A DNA stretch of 64,000 bases from Pseudomonas protegens CHA0 (GTDB taxonomy: Bacteria > Pseudomonadota > Gammaproteobacteria > Pseudomonadales > Pseudomonadaceae): positions 4,943,501-5,007,500 of the forward strand of contig NC_021237.1 in the NCBI RefSeq assembly GCF_000397205.1, in the 5' to 3' direction. A program made the translations under genes and the position numbers. The notes below the pieces were generated by a model. It searched no databases. It was given only the letters and a program-made list of their open reading frames with translations, and was not told where the DNA came from. Shown one piece after another: positions 48,200 to 57,622 of the stretch (the stretch's first letter is position 1; the number at the start of each line of letters is the position of its first letter).

Positions 48200-49972
48200 A
48201 TGTGCGGACTAGCTGGCGAATTACGCTTTGATCATCAACCTGCCGACCTGGCAGCGGTTGAACGAATCACCCACCACCTGGCCCCTCGCGGCCCGGACGC
48301 CTGGGGCTTTCACAGCCAGGGCCCGATTGCCCTCGGCCATCGACGGTTGAAAATCATGGACCTTTCGGACGGCTCGGCGCAGCCCATGGTCGACAACCAA
48401 CTGGGCCTGTCCCTGGCCTTCAATGGCGCGATCTACAACTTCCCCGAACTGCGCGCCGAACTGGAAGCCAAGGGTTATGCCTTCTATTCCGGCGGCGACA
48501 CTGAGGTGTTGCTCAAGGGTTACCACGCCTGGGGCGCGGACCTGCTGCCCAAGCTCAACGGCATGTTCGCCTTCGCCATCTGGGAGCGCGATGCCCAGCG
48601 CCTGTTCATCGCCCGCGACCGCCTCGGGGTCAAGCCGCTGTACCTGTCGCGCACCGGCCAGCGCCTGCGCTTCGCCTCGGCCCTGCCGGCGTTGCTCAAA
48701 GGTGGCGACATCAACCCGTTGCTCGACCCCGTGGCGCTCAACCACTACCTGAACTTCCATGCCGTGGTGCCAGCACCGCGAACCCTGCTGGCAGGCATCG
48801 AAAAACTGCCGCCGGCCACCTGGATGCGTATCGAGGCCGACGGCCGCACCGAGCAGCAGACCTGGTGGACCCTGCCCTACGGCCCCCGTGCCGACGAAAC
48901 CAACCTGACGCTGGAAGACTGGCGTGACCGGGTGCTGGACAGCACCCGCGAAGCGGTGGCCATCCGCCAACGGGCAGCAGTGGATGTGGGCGTGCTGCTG
49001 TCCGGCGGTGTCGACTCCAGCTTGCTGGTGGGCCTGCTGCGAGAGGTCGGGGTGGACAACCTGTCGACCTTCTCCATCGGCTTCGAGGACGCCGGTGGCG
49101 AGCGGGGCGACGAGTTCCAGTACTCCGACCTGATTGCCCGGCACTACGGCACCCGGCATCACCAGTTGCGCATCGATGAACGTGAAATCATCGAACAGTT
49201 GCCCGCGGCCTTTCGGGCCATGAGCGAGCCGATGGTCAGCCACGACTGCATCGCTTTCTACCTGCTGTCCCGGGAAGTGGCCAAGCACTGCAAGGTAGTG
49301 CAAAGCGGCCAGGGCGCCGACGAACTCTTTGCCGGCTACCACTGGTACCCGCAGGTGGACGGCGCCAGCGACCCCTACGCGGCCTACCGTGCGGCCTTCT
49401 TCGACCGCAGCTACGACGACTACGCGGCCACCGTACAACCGCAGTGGCTGACCGCCAACGATGCCGCCGGGGATTTTGTCCGCGAGCATTTCGCCCAGCC
49501 CGGCGCCGACGCAGCTGTGGATAAGGCCCTGCGCCTGGACAGCACGGTGATGCTGGTGGATGACCCGGTCAAGCGTGTGGATAACATGACCATGGCCTGG
49601 GGCCTGGAGGCGCGCACGCCGTTCCTCGACTACCGCCTGGTGGAGCTTTCGGCCCGGGTGCCGGCGCGCTTCAAGTTGCCGGACGGCGGCAAGCAGGTGC
49701 TCAAGGAAGCTGCGCGGCTGGTGATCCCCAGCGAGGTGATCGACCGCAAGAAAGGCTACTTCCCGGTGCCGGGCCTCAAGCACTTGCAGGGCGCGACCCT
49801 GGACTGGGTACGCGAACTGCTGCTGGACCCGAGCCAGGATCGCGGCCTGTTCAAGCCGGCCATGCTCGACCGCCTGCTGACCGATCCCCAGGGCCAGTTG
49901 ACGCCCTTGCGCGGCTCCAAGCTGTGGCAACTGGCGGCATTGAACCTGTGGCTCAGCGAACAAGGAATCTGA
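48200..49972 (+). CDS. N-acetylglutaminylglutamine amidotransferase (AsnB-like)
   Basis: A 590-residue asparagine-synthetase-type enzyme. Cys2 (MCGLAGEL) is the Ntn nucleophile of the glutaminase domain (about 1-200), RLGVKPLY lies at its end, and the synthetase domain has the P-loop VLLSGGVDSSLLVG (about residue 270) plus GQGADELFAGY. Because the next two genes are Ngg and the M42 protein, the acceptor should be the dipeptide N-acetylglutaminylglutamine, amidated to NAGGN, an osmoprotectant known in Pseudomonas. ngg begins 3 nt after the stop. A solitary AsnB would be the alternative, but the context is decisive. Confidence 0.92.
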   Translation: MCGLAGELRFDHQPADLAAVERITHHLAPRGPDAWGFHSQGPIALGHRRLKIMDLSDGSAQPMVDNQLGLSLAFNGAIYNFPELRAELEAKGYAFYSGGDTEVLLKGYHAWGADLLPKLNGMFAFAIWERDAQRLFIARDRLGVKPLYLSRTGQRLRFASALPALLKGGDINPLLDPVALNHYLNFHAVVPAPRTLLAGIEKLPPATWMRIEADGRTEQQTWWTLPYGPRADETNLTLEDWRDRVLDSTREAVAIRQRAAVDVGVLLSGGVDSSLLVGLLREVGVDNLSTFSIGFEDAGGERGDEFQYSDLIARHYGTRHHQLRIDEREIIEQLPAAFRAMSEPMVSHDCIAFYLLSREVAKHCKVVQSGQGADELFAGYHWYPQVDGASDPYAAYRAAFFDRSYDDYAATVQPQWLTANDAAGDFVREHFAQPGADAAVDKALRLDSTVMLVDDPVKRVDNMTMAWGLEARTPFLDYRLVELSARVPARFKLPDGGKQVLKEAARLVIPSEVIDRKKGYFPVPGLKHLQGATLDWVRELLLDPSQDRGLFKPAMLDRLLTDPQGQLTPLRGSKLWQLAALNLWLSEQGI

Positions 49973-49975
49973 CCG

Positions 49976-51721
49976 ATGAAAGCTCACGCCACGGCTTACA
50001 GCCAACGCCTGCTGCGCGGCCAGGCGCCGTCCTATGAACGCCTGCAGGCGCGCTTCGCCGAAGACGGCAGCGAACCCGGGTGCGAACCGATCGCGGTACA
50101 TTGCGGTTGGGGCCGCCTGCTGATCGGCCATACCTTTCCCGACCCCACCAGCCTGGCCGGGGAGTTGCTCAACGAGCGACCTGGCGAACGCGACATCGCT
50201 CTGTATGTGGCGGCGCCACAACAAGTGCTGGGGCTGGAACCGGCGCAACTGTTCCTCGACCCTTCCGATACCCTGCGCCTGTGGTTCAGCGATTACCGCC
50301 AGGCCACTCGGGTATTTCGCGGTTTCCGCATCCGTCGCGCCCAGAGCGAAGCCGACTGGCAAGCCATCAACCAGCTGTACCAGGCCCGCGGCATGCTGCC
50401 CATCGACCCGCAACTGCTGACCCCGCGCCATCAGGGCGGGCCGGTGTACTGGCTGGCCGAGGACGAAGACAGCGGCGCGGTGATCGGCAGCGTCATGGGC
50501 CTCAATCACCACAAGGCCTACCAGGACCCGGAACACGGCAGCAGCCTCTGGTGCCTGGCAGTGGACCCCGACTGCAGTCGCCCGGGCGTCGGCGAAGTGC
50601 TGGTGCGCCACCTGATCGAACACTTCATGAGCCGCGGCCTGAGCTACCTCGACCTGTCGGTGCTGCACGACAACCGCCAGGCCAAGAACCTCTACGCCAA
50701 ACTCGGCTTTCGCACCCTGTCGACCTTCGCCATCAAGCGCAAGAACGGCATCAACCAGCCGCTGTTCCTCGGCCCCGGGCCCCAGGCGGAGTTCAACCCC
50801 TATGCGCGGATCATCGTCGAGGAAGCTCATCGCCGGGGCATCGATGTGCAGGTGGATGACGCCGACGCCGGGCTGTTCACCCTCAGCCACGGCGGGCGCC
50901 GGGTACGCTGCCGGGAATCACTGAGCGATCTCACCAGCGCCATCAGCATGAGCCTGTGCCAGGACAAGAGCCTGACCCACAAGGTGCTCAAGGGTGCTGG
51001 CTTGAACCTGCCGGCGCAGCAACTGGCGGGCAACGCCGATGACAACCTGGGCTTTCTCGACGAGCACCAGCGGGTGGTGGTCAAGCCCCTGGATGGCGAG
51101 CAGGGACAAGGCGTGGCGGTGGACCTGCGGACCATCGAAGAGGTGCAAAAGGCCATCGACCACGCCCGCCGCTTTGACAGCCGGGTATTGCTGGAAAGCT
51201 TCCACGAAGGCCTGGACCTGCGCATCTTGGTGATCGGCTTTGAAGTGGTGGCAGCGGCTATCCGCCGTCCCGCGGAAATCATCGGTGATGGTCAGCACTC
51301 CATCGGCGCGCTGATCGAAGCCCGCAGCCGTCGCCGCCAGGCGGCCACCGGCGGCGAGAGCAAAATCCCCCTGGACCAGGAGACCCAGCGCACCCTGCAC
51401 GCCGCCGGCTACGACTACAACAGCGTACTGGCCGCCGGGGAGCGGCTGTTTGTACGGCGCACCGCCAACCTGCACACCGGCGGCACTCTGGAAGACGTCA
51501 CCGGCATCCTTCATCCGACCCTGGCCGACGCCGCCATCCGCGCAGCCCGTGCCCTGGACATTCCCGTGGTGGGCCTGGACCTGATGGTGCCGGCGGCGGA
51601 TCAGCCCGAGTACGTGTTCATCGAAGCCAACGAACGCGCCGGGTTGGCCAATCACGAACCGCAACCCACCGCCGAACGTTTTGTCGACCTGCTGTTTCCC
51701 CACAGCCAACCGGCGCCGTGA
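49976..51721 (+). CDS. ngg: N-acetylglutaminylglutamine synthetase
   Basis: A 581-residue fusion of a GNAT acetyltransferase (about residues 110-265; WCLAVDPDCSRPGVGEVLVR is the acetyl-CoA loop) and an ATP-grasp ligase (about 290-575; VVVKPLDGEQGQGVAVDL, LLESFHEGLDLRILVIG, FIEANERAGLANH). This architecture is that of Ngg, which acetylates glutamine and ligates a second glutamine. It is translationally linked to the amidotransferase upstream. A REPIN sits directly after the stop and before the M42 gene, inside the presumed operon. Confidence 0.93.
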   Translation: MKAHATAYSQRLLRGQAPSYERLQARFAEDGSEPGCEPIAVHCGWGRLLIGHTFPDPTSLAGELLNERPGERDIALYVAAPQQVLGLEPAQLFLDPSDTLRLWFSDYRQATRVFRGFRIRRAQSEADWQAINQLYQARGMLPIDPQLLTPRHQGGPVYWLAEDEDSGAVIGSVMGLNHHKAYQDPEHGSSLWCLAVDPDCSRPGVGEVLVRHLIEHFMSRGLSYLDLSVLHDNRQAKNLYAKLGFRTLSTFAIKRKNGINQPLFLGPGPQAEFNPYARIIVEEAHRRGIDVQVDDADAGLFTLSHGGRRVRCRESLSDLTSAISMSLCQDKSLTHKVLKGAGLNLPAQQLAGNADDNLGFLDEHQRVVVKPLDGEQGQGVAVDLRTIEEVQKAIDHARRFDSRVLLESFHEGLDLRILVIGFEVVAAAIRRPAEIIGDGQHSIGALIEARSRRRQAATGGESKIPLDQETQRTLHAAGYDYNSVLAAGERLFVRRTANLHTGGTLEDVTGILHPTLADAAIRAARALDIPVVGLDLMVPAADQPEYVFIEANERAGLANHEPQPTAERFVDLLFPHSQPAP

Positions 51722-51722
51722 T

Positions 51723-51780
51723 CCTTCGCCGGCAAGCCGGCTCCTACCCTCACTGGTAGGAGCTGGCTTGGCAGCGAAGG
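51723..51780. repeat. REPIN doublet inside the NAGGN operon
   Basis: Two 26-nt inverted arms (51723-51748, beginning CCTTCGCCGGCAAGCC, and 51755-51780) are separated by 6 nt. It is almost the same sequence as the element at 41902-41961. Lying between ngg and the M42 gene, it may stabilise the upstream mRNA or dampen downstream expression. Confidence 0.85.
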
Positions 51781-51847
51781 CGCCCCCTGGCCCTGCATCC
51801 ATGCCCTCATCGAAACCATCGATGGCCGTTTCTCATCAGGAGTTTCC

Positions 51848-53032
51848 ATGACCCGCAAGATTCCCGAACCCGACCTCGCCTACCTGCAGAAAGTCCTCCT
51901 GGAAATGCTCGCCATTCCCAGCCCCACCGGCTTTACCGACACCATCGTGCGCTATGTCGCCGAACGCCTTGAAGAACTGGGCATCCCCTTCGAGCTGACC
52001 CGTCGTGGCACCATTCGCGCCACCCTCAAGGGCCAGAAGAACAGCCCGGACCGGGCCGTCTCGGCGCACCTGGACACCATTGGCGCCAGCGTGCGCGCGG
52101 TGAAGGACAACGGCCGCCTGACCCTGGCCCCGGTGGGCTGCTGGTCCAGCCGCTTTGCCGAGGGCAGCCGGGTCAGCCTGTTCACCGACAACGGCGTGTT
52201 GCGCGGCAGCGTCCTGCCGCTGATGGCCTCTGGGCACGCCTTCAACACCGCGGTGGACGAACTGCCCATCAGTTGGGACCACATCGAGCTGCGCCTGGAT
52301 GCCTACTGCACCACCCGCGCCGACTGCGAATCCCTGGGGATAGGCGTGGGTGACTTTGTTGCCTTCGACCCCTTGCCCGAGTTCACCGAAAGCGGCCATA
52401 TCAGCGCCCGGCACCTGGACGACAAGGCCGGTGTCGCCGCGCTGCTGGCCGCGCTCAAGGCCATAGTCGACAGCGGCGAGCCGCTGATGATCGACTGCCA
52501 TCCGCTATTCACCATCACCGAAGAAACCGGCAGTGGTGCGGCAGCGGCCCTGCCCTGGGACGTCAGCGAGTTCGTCGGCATCGACATTGCCCCGGTCGCC
52601 CCGGGCCAGCACTCCAGCGAACATGCGGTGAGCGTGGCCATGCAGGACTCCGGTGGCCCCTACGACTATCACTTGTCCCGCCACCTGCTGCGCCTGGCCG
52701 GCGAACACGAGTTGCCGGTGCGTCGCGACCTGTTCCGCTACTACTTCAGCGACGCCCATTCGGCGGTCACCGCCGGCCACGACATCCGCACTGCGCTGCT
52801 GGCCTTCGGTTGCGACGCCACCCACGGCTATGAGCGCACCCATATCGACAGCCTGGCGGCACTCAGCCGCCTGCTGGGGGCCTACATCCTCAGCCCGCCG
52901 GTATTTGCCAGCGACGCGCAACCGGCCCAGGGCTCACTGGACCGCTTCAGCCATCAACTGGAGCACGATGCACAAATGGAAAGCGATACCCGGGTGCCCT
53001 CGGTGGACAGCCTGGTGGGGCAGAAATCCTGA
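51848..53032 (+). CDS. NAGGN-system M42-family metallohydrolase
   Basis: A 394-residue M42/M20-like metallopeptidase fold. SAHLDTIGASVRAV (metal His-Asp), HLDDKAGVAALLAA (bridging Asp), the catalytic Glu-Glu in ITEETGSGAAAA, and a C-terminal His in THGYERTHID are all present, so it should be active with two Zn2+ or Co2+. Members in this context are conserved with asnB and ngg and are thought to trim or recycle the osmolyte dipeptide. The exact reaction is not settled. AGGAG lies 6 nt before the ATG. Confidence 0.9.
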   Translation: MTRKIPEPDLAYLQKVLLEMLAIPSPTGFTDTIVRYVAERLEELGIPFELTRRGTIRATLKGQKNSPDRAVSAHLDTIGASVRAVKDNGRLTLAPVGCWSSRFAEGSRVSLFTDNGVLRGSVLPLMASGHAFNTAVDELPISWDHIELRLDAYCTTRADCESLGIGVGDFVAFDPLPEFTESGHISARHLDDKAGVAALLAALKAIVDSGEPLMIDCHPLFTITEETGSGAAAALPWDVSEFVGIDIAPVAPGQHSSEHAVSVAMQDSGGPYDYHLSRHLLRLAGEHELPVRRDLFRYYFSDAHSAVTAGHDIRTALLAFGCDATHGYERTHIDSLAALSRLLGAYILSPPVFASDAQPAQGSLDRFSHQLEHDAQMESDTRVPSVDSLVGQKS

Positions 53033-53116
53033 ACCCGCCCCGGCGTTTGTGCACGCCCTGGCTGGCGGCACGGCCCCGGGCGCAGTAGGATCCCGGATTG
53101 TTTGCCGGAGGCCCCC

Positions 53117-53344
53117 ATGCTGATTCCCCACGACCAACTTGAAGTCGACACCCTGACCCGCCTGATCGAGGACTTCGTAACCCGCGAGGGCACCGACAAC
53201 GGTGATGAAACGCCCCTGGAGACCCGTGTGCTGCGGGTGCGCCAGGCCTTGACCAAGGGCCAGGCGGTAATCGTCTTCGATCCGGACAGCGAACAGTGCC
53301 AACTGATGCTCAAGCACGATGTGCCCAAGGAGCTGTTCGACTGA
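53117..53344 (+). CDS. yheU: YheU-family protein
   Basis: A 75-residue protein starting MLIPHDQLEVDTLTRLIEDF, the conserved opening of the YheU family, with RVRQALTKGQAVIVFDP in the middle. The family is widespread in gammaproteobacteria, and its role is unknown. GGAG lies 7 nt upstream of the ATG at 53117. An in-frame codon at 53102 would add five residues. It follows the NAGGN genes by 84 nt and ends at a strong hairpin shared with ynfA. Confidence 0.9.
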   Translation: MLIPHDQLEVDTLTRLIEDFVTREGTDNGDETPLETRVLRVRQALTKGQAVIVFDPDSEQCQLMLKHDVPKELFD

Positions 53345-53351
53345 CCCTACC

Positions 53352-53376
53352 CCCGGCCCAGCTTCTCTGGGCCGGG
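53352..53376. terminator. Bidirectional hairpin between yheU and ynfA
   Basis: A perfect 10-bp stem CCCGGCCCAG / CTGGGCCGGG with a 5-nt loop lies 7 nt after yheU and 4 nt before the ynfA stop. T-rich sequence on the plus side (TTATT) makes it a plausible terminator for both genes. Confidence 0.75.
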
Positions 53377-53380
53377 TTAT

Positions 53381-53713
53381 TCAGCCATTGGAAAAGCGCG
53401 GGCCGAACAGAATCACACTGGCCCCGATCACGCACAGCGCCAGCCCCAGCCAATCCGAACCCAGGGGCCGTACCCGCTCCACCACTGCCAGCCAGCCAAT
53501 CGAAGCGACGATATAGATGCCTCCGTAGGCGGCATAGGCGCGCCCGGCGTAGGTGGCCTCGACCTTGGTCAGCAACAGGGCGAACAGGGTCAGGCTGACC
53601 AGCGCGGGAATCACCCACAAGGCACTCTTGCCCTGACGCAGCCACATCCAGAACGCATAGCAGCCGGCGATTTCAAACAGCGCGGCGAGGAAGAACCACA
53701 GGTAATTGAGCAT
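53381..53713 (-). CDS. YnfA-family membrane protein
   Basis: A 110-residue protein with four hydrophobic helices. [20 protein letters not shown], then [12 protein letters not shown], are the fingerprint of the UPF0060/YnfA family. YnfA is distantly related to small multidrug resistance proteins and has been linked to efflux in some enterobacteria. No such role is shown in Pseudomonas. It converges on yheU. Start at 53713. Confidence 0.92.
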   Translation of the reverse strand: MLNYLWFFLAALFEIAGCYAFWMWLRQGKSALWVIPALVSLTLFALLLTKVEATYAGRAYAAYGGIYIVASIGWLAVVERVRPLGSDWLGLALCVIGASVILFGPRFSNG

Positions 53714-53778
53714 GCAGGAACTCGTCAGGATTGTCGGATGCCGGCAACCCTAACGACGCCCAGGGGGATTGGGCAAGC

Positions 53779-54594
53779 TCAACTGGCGCTTTGCTTGGCC
53801 TTGGCGCGCATCTTGTCGGCCATCAGGGTCATTTCGTCGTACAGCGCCTGGGGATTTTTCTGCTTCAGGGCCCAGGCCATACGGCCCTGCTCATGGGGCA
53901 GGATCATGAATTGGCCGGCATCGACCTGGGCATGGATGTAGTCGGCGATCTCGGCGGCGGTGATCGGCGAGTTTTCCAGCAACTTGCCCACCTGGGCCTT
54001 CATGGCCGGGGTCGGCCCCCGGAAGGAGTCCAGCAGGTTGGTCTGGAAGAACGACGGGCAGACCACATGCACGCCGATTTCCTGCTGCGCGAGCTCGATC
54101 AACAGGCTCTCGGAAAGCGCCACCACTCCGGCCTTGGCCACGTTGTAGTTGCTCATGGCCGGGCCCTGCATCAAGGCCGCCATGGAAGCGATATTGATGA
54201 TCTTGCCCTTGCTCTGCTCCAGCAGCGGCAGGAAGGCCTTGCAGCCCTTGACCACCCCCATCAGGTTGATCGCGATCTGCCAGTCCCAATCCTCCAGCGA
54301 CAGTTCGCTGAAGAACCCGCCAGAGGCCACGCCGGCGTTGTTGACGATGATGTCGATGCCGCCGAACTTCACCTCGCAGGCCTGAGCGAAGGCGGTCAAC
54401 TGGCTGTAGTCACGCACATCGCAACGCTGCACAAAACCGTCACCACCGGCTGCACGCACCAGTTTCAGGGTTTCCTGCAGGCCCGCCTCGCTGACATCGG
54501 ACAAGGCCAGCCGCCAGCCCTCGCGGGCCCAGCGCAAAGCGATTTCGCGACCCAGGCCGGAGCCGGCGCCAGTGATCATCATGCGATTTTGCAT
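53779..54594 (-). CDS. Short-chain dehydrogenase/reductase
   Basis: A 271-residue classical SDR: TGAGSGLGREIAL (about residue 8), NNAGVASGG (about 84), a Ser in NIASMAALMQG and YNVAKAGVV (YxxxK, about 150). The C-terminal part (HEQGRMAWALKQKNPQ, then a Lys/Ala-rich end) is longer than minimal. The start at 54594 places the cofactor motif at the usual distance. The longer reading upstream is Arg/Pro-rich and not credible. Substrate unknown. Divergent from the DUF3309 gene across 308 nt with no other gene visible. Confidence 0.88.
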   Translation of the reverse strand: MQNRMMITGAGSGLGREIALRWAREGWRLALSDVSEAGLQETLKLVRAAGGDGFVQRCDVRDYSQLTAFAQACEVKFGGIDIIVNNAGVASGGFFSELSLEDWDWQIAINLMGVVKGCKAFLPLLEQSKGKIINIASMAALMQGPAMSNYNVAKAGVVALSESLLIELAQQEIGVHVVCPSFFQTNLLDSFRGPTPAMKAQVGKLLENSPITAAEIADYIHAQVDAGQFMILPHEQGRMAWALKQKNPQALYDEMTLMADKMRAKAKQSAS

Positions 54595-54902
54595 AAGAGT
54601 TGCCTTGTTGTTCCGGGGAAGATGAGCCGCAGTGTAGCGAAGGCCCCTGCGCCACCCACGCACCATCAGGGTGCTGAATGCCCCGGGCAAACCGCCGGCC
54701 CGGTGCCCCCGACCTGTCATCCGCCCCCCCTGCTCCGGGCAGGCGCAAAGGAAATAAGACCGAAAGCGGAAAGCTTTAAAAATACTTGGAATTTTCTGGA
54801 AGGGCGCAGAGTCGGATTTATTAAGCGGTTCGCTTTATCCCTAAAACGAACTTGTCCTTGAATAACTGCGTTGTTCAACTCTATTCCAATAAGGAAACAG
54901 CC

Positions 54903-55055
54903 ATGGGCACCATTCTGATCGTTATTCTGATTCTGCTGCTGATTGGCGGCCTGCCAGTATTCCCGCACTCCAGAAGCTGGGGTTATGGGCCTTCAGGAAT
55001 CATTGGCGTCGTGCTGGTGGTGCTGTTGGTACTCTTGCTGCTGGGCAGGATATAA
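54903..55055 (+). CDS. DUF3309 small hydrophobic protein
   Basis: A 50-residue protein: one hydrophobic stretch at the start (TILIVILILLLIGGLPVFPH), the short loop SRSWGYGPSGI, and a second hydrophobic stretch rich in Val and Leu. This matches DUF3309, tiny membrane proteins of unknown function often seen as stress-induced genes. AAGGAA lies 8 nt before the ATG at 54903. A clear terminator follows 37 nt after the stop. An AT-rich promoter region (54770-54900) precedes it. Confidence 0.9.
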   Translation: MGTILIVILILLLIGGLPVFPHSRSWGYGPSGIIGVVLVVLLVLLLLGRI

Positions 55056-55091
55056 CGCCCTTATTGCTCGCCCCAGAGCATGTTTGAACGT

Positions 55092-55123
55092 AAAAAGGCG
55101 CCGGTCTTCACCGGCGCCTTTTT
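55092..55123 (+). terminator. Intrinsic terminator of the DUF3309 gene
   Basis: AAAAAGGCGCCGG and CCGGCGCCTTTTT form a 13-bp stem with a 6-nt loop, ending in TTTTTATT. It could work in both directions. Confidence 0.9.
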
Positions 55124-55139
55124 ATTAGCCCGAATAAAA

Positions 55140-55161
55140 AACACCCCACTTGTGGGGTGTT
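55140..55161 (-). terminator. Intrinsic terminator of the sulfatase-fold gene
   Basis: A stem AACACCCC / GGGGTGTT around ACTTGT, followed on the minus strand by TTTTTTATTC, 57 nt after the stop of the LTA-synthase-like gene. Confidence 0.85.
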
Positions 55162-55217
55162 CTATTCACGCGGGCAACTTGCGCCAACCCCGCATGACAG
55201 GGCCGGCGCTGCAGCGT

Positions 55218-57305
55218 TTAGTCCGGTTTCCCGTTGACCACGCCTGCGGTGTTGTCGAGCAAGCTCTTGGTCGCCGTCTGCAGGAAGGATTCCAGCTTCT
55301 GCTTGAGCTGCGCCTCATCGGCAGAATCCGGGATCAGTTCGCCCCCCGGTGCCGAACCCAGCTCGTACTTGTACAGCCGTGGCGGCATTTCCTTGGGCAG
55401 CACCAGCACCCGGTCCGCCGTCAGCAGCGCTACGGTCTGGTCACTGCCCGAAGGCTTGATCACGCCGAAGCCCTTGTCGCCTTCCGGCAGGTTGAGCAGG
55501 TCGCGCCCCCAGCACTGGTGCAGTACGTCGCCACCCAGGCGACCCATGATGGTGGGCACGATGTCGATCTGGGTGCCCACGGTGTGGTCACGCTGGCCGA
55601 ACTTTTCCTGGATGCCCGGAGCGATCATCAGCATGGGCACGTTGAAGCGCCCCAGGTCCATTTCGGTGATCTGCTGCTCGTTGCCGAAGCCATGGTCGCC
55701 CACCACCACGAACAGGGTTTCCTTGAAGTAAGGCTCCTTGCGCGCTTTCTCGAAGAACTGGCCCAGGGCCCAGTCGGAGTAGCGCATGGCCGTCAGATGT
55801 TCGTTGAGGCTGCCGCGGTCGGTCACCTTGTCCACCGGCAAAGGCGTGGGCAGGGCATACGGCGTGTGGTTGGACAGGGTCTGCAGCAGGGCATAGAACG
55901 GCCCCTTGCCTTCCCGGGCCTTCAACTCTTCCAGGCCGCGGTTGAACATGTCCTGGTCGGACACGCCCCAGGTCGGGTCGGAGAACACCGGATTGACGAA
56001 GTCGTTACGGCCGATGAAGTTGGTCATGCCCTGGTTGCTGAAGAACCCCGACTGGTTGTCCCAGGCGAAATCGCCGTTGTAGACATACACGTCATCGTAG
56101 TTGCGAGCACTGAGCAATTGCGGCAGGCCGGACAGCTTGTGGCTGCCTTCCGGGGTCTGCATCAGGTATTCGAAGCCAGGCAGGTTGGGGAAGCACGCCA
56201 TGGTGGCGAACATGCCCTGGTGGGTGTGGGTGCCGTTGGAGAAGAAGCGGTCGAACAGCAGGCCTTCCTTGGACAGTTTGTCGAAGTACGGAGTGATCTC
56301 CCCCGGACGTCCCAGGGCACCCACCGAATGCCCGGCGAAGCTTTCCATCAGGATCACCACGACGTTCTTGATCGGCAGGGTCTTTTCCCCATCCGGCGTG
56401 TAGGTGCGGCGTACGGCGGCAATATCGGCATCCACCAGCTTGTCACTCGGCACCAGCAGCATGTCGCGCACGGTCTGCTGGGCCAGAGGCTGAGGCAAGG
56501 TGGCCTTCCAGATATTGGTGCGGTCCTCGGACAGACGATCCTTGGCCGCCGCCATCAGTTGCAGCGTGCCATTGAGGCCCAACTGGTTGGCGAAGTTGGA
56601 TTCGGTGGTGTAGACGTCACCCCAACGCATCGGCGGGCCCTGGCGCAGAGTGCCACGGGCTGCAACCACGCAGATCAGCAGACACACCACGAACACCGCA
56701 ATGCGCGCATACCAGGGGGCAATCTGCCGGGTGCCGACATTGCCGCCGCTGAACGGGCCGCGGGGCCGGGTGGCGCGGTCGGCCCCCTTGAATGCCAGGC
56801 TCAGGATCCAGGTGCCCACGGCCCAGGCCAGCAGGTAGCGGACCACCGGGAAGCCGTACCAGAGCATGCTCATCACGGTTTTCGGGTCTTCCTTCACATA
56901 CTGGAAGACCAGGCCGTTGAGGCGCTGGTGGAACTCTCGGTAGAAGTCCATCTCCATCAGGCCGAGGAACAGCGCGATGCTGGAGGTGACTGTCAGCCAG
57001 AAGCGCAACACCCCGCGAGCCGCCATGGCCCGGGCGCTGAACAGCGCCAGCAGCAGCGGTACGCTGAGGTAGACCACCAGCCGCAGATCAAAACGCAGCC
57101 CGTTGGCAAACGCTTCGAGGAAGGTCGAGGCCGGAGTGTCGAGAATCATCTCGCGGTTGTAGATCAGCAGCGCGACGCGCAACAGGGAAAGCATCACCAT
57201 CATGACCAGGGCGCACAACAGCGTGTAGGCCAGATGGGATTTAACGGTCGGTTGCAGCAGGCGATTCGAGGATCGCTGCTGACTCAGGGCATCCGAGTTT
57301 GCCAT
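55218..57305 (-). CDS. LTA synthase-like membrane phosphoglycerol transferase (sulfatase fold)
   Basis: A 695-residue protein with five N-terminal membrane helices (about residues 28-215) and a large periplasmic sulfatase-fold domain (about 310-640). Metal and nucleophile sites: VVILMESFAGHS (Glu), SNGTHTHQGMF (Thr nucleophile region) and VVVGDHGFGNEQ (Asp-His). In Gram-negatives such enzymes move phosphoglycerol or phosphoethanolamine onto periplasmic glucans or related acceptors. The substrate is not certain here. The C-terminal 60 residues form an Ala/Gln-rich tail. Monocistronic, with its own terminator. The 316 nt upstream to the PLDc_N gene contain only that gene's terminator and, presumably, this promoter. 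Confidence 0.9.
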   Translation of the reverse strand: MANSDALSQQRSSNRLLQPTVKSHLAYTLLCALVMMVMLSLLRVALLIYNREMILDTPASTFLEAFANGLRFDLRLVVYLSVPLLLALFSARAMAARGVLRFWLTVTSSIALFLGLMEMDFYREFHQRLNGLVFQYVKEDPKTVMSMLWYGFPVVRYLLAWAVGTWILSLAFKGADRATRPRGPFSGGNVGTRQIAPWYARIAVFVVCLLICVVAARGTLRQGPPMRWGDVYTTESNFANQLGLNGTLQLMAAAKDRLSEDRTNIWKATLPQPLAQQTVRDMLLVPSDKLVDADIAAVRRTYTPDGEKTLPIKNVVVILMESFAGHSVGALGRPGEITPYFDKLSKEGLLFDRFFSNGTHTHQGMFATMACFPNLPGFEYLMQTPEGSHKLSGLPQLLSARNYDDVYVYNGDFAWDNQSGFFSNQGMTNFIGRNDFVNPVFSDPTWGVSDQDMFNRGLEELKAREGKGPFYALLQTLSNHTPYALPTPLPVDKVTDRGSLNEHLTAMRYSDWALGQFFEKARKEPYFKETLFVVVGDHGFGNEQQITEMDLGRFNVPMLMIAPGIQEKFGQRDHTVGTQIDIVPTIMGRLGGDVLHQCWGRDLLNLPEGDKGFGVIKPSGSDQTVALLTADRVLVLPKEMPPRLYKYELGSAPGGELIPDSADEAQLKQKLESFLQTATKSLLDNTAGVVNGKPD

Positions 57306-57573
57306 GTGGTTTTAGGACCCATTGGAAGTTTAAGTTGCAAAGATAAAGCTGCGTTCTGCCCTCTTGTTGCCGCCAGGGCGACGGGGGAATTCGCGGTGCG
57401 CAAATGTTGCACGATCACTCAAGGCATTGCCATTGATTAGTGGGCAGCACCGAAAAACCCACTGCCAACGGCTCTGGGACAAGAGATTACAGAGAGTTAT
57501 ACCGGGGAAAAAGCGCCGGCGAATTGTCTTAGAGCGTTTGTGAAAATTTCGTTCAACGCATGTTTAGTCACAC

Positions 57574-57597
57574 AAAAAAGGGCCTGACGGCCCTTTT
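57574..57597 (-). terminator. Intrinsic terminator after the PLDc_N gene
   Basis: GGGCC / GGCCC stem with a TGAC loop, flanked by A6 and T4. On the minus strand it ends TTTTTTGTG. It lies 25 nt after the stop of the small gene. Confidence 0.88.
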
Positions 57598-57622
57598 CCC
57601 TGTGCAACCTGCGTCTCCAGCT

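Noticed and set aside
48221..50890. 889-codon open frame antisense to the NAGGN genes
   Set aside because: Crosses the junction of two well-supported plus-strand genes and shows no domain.
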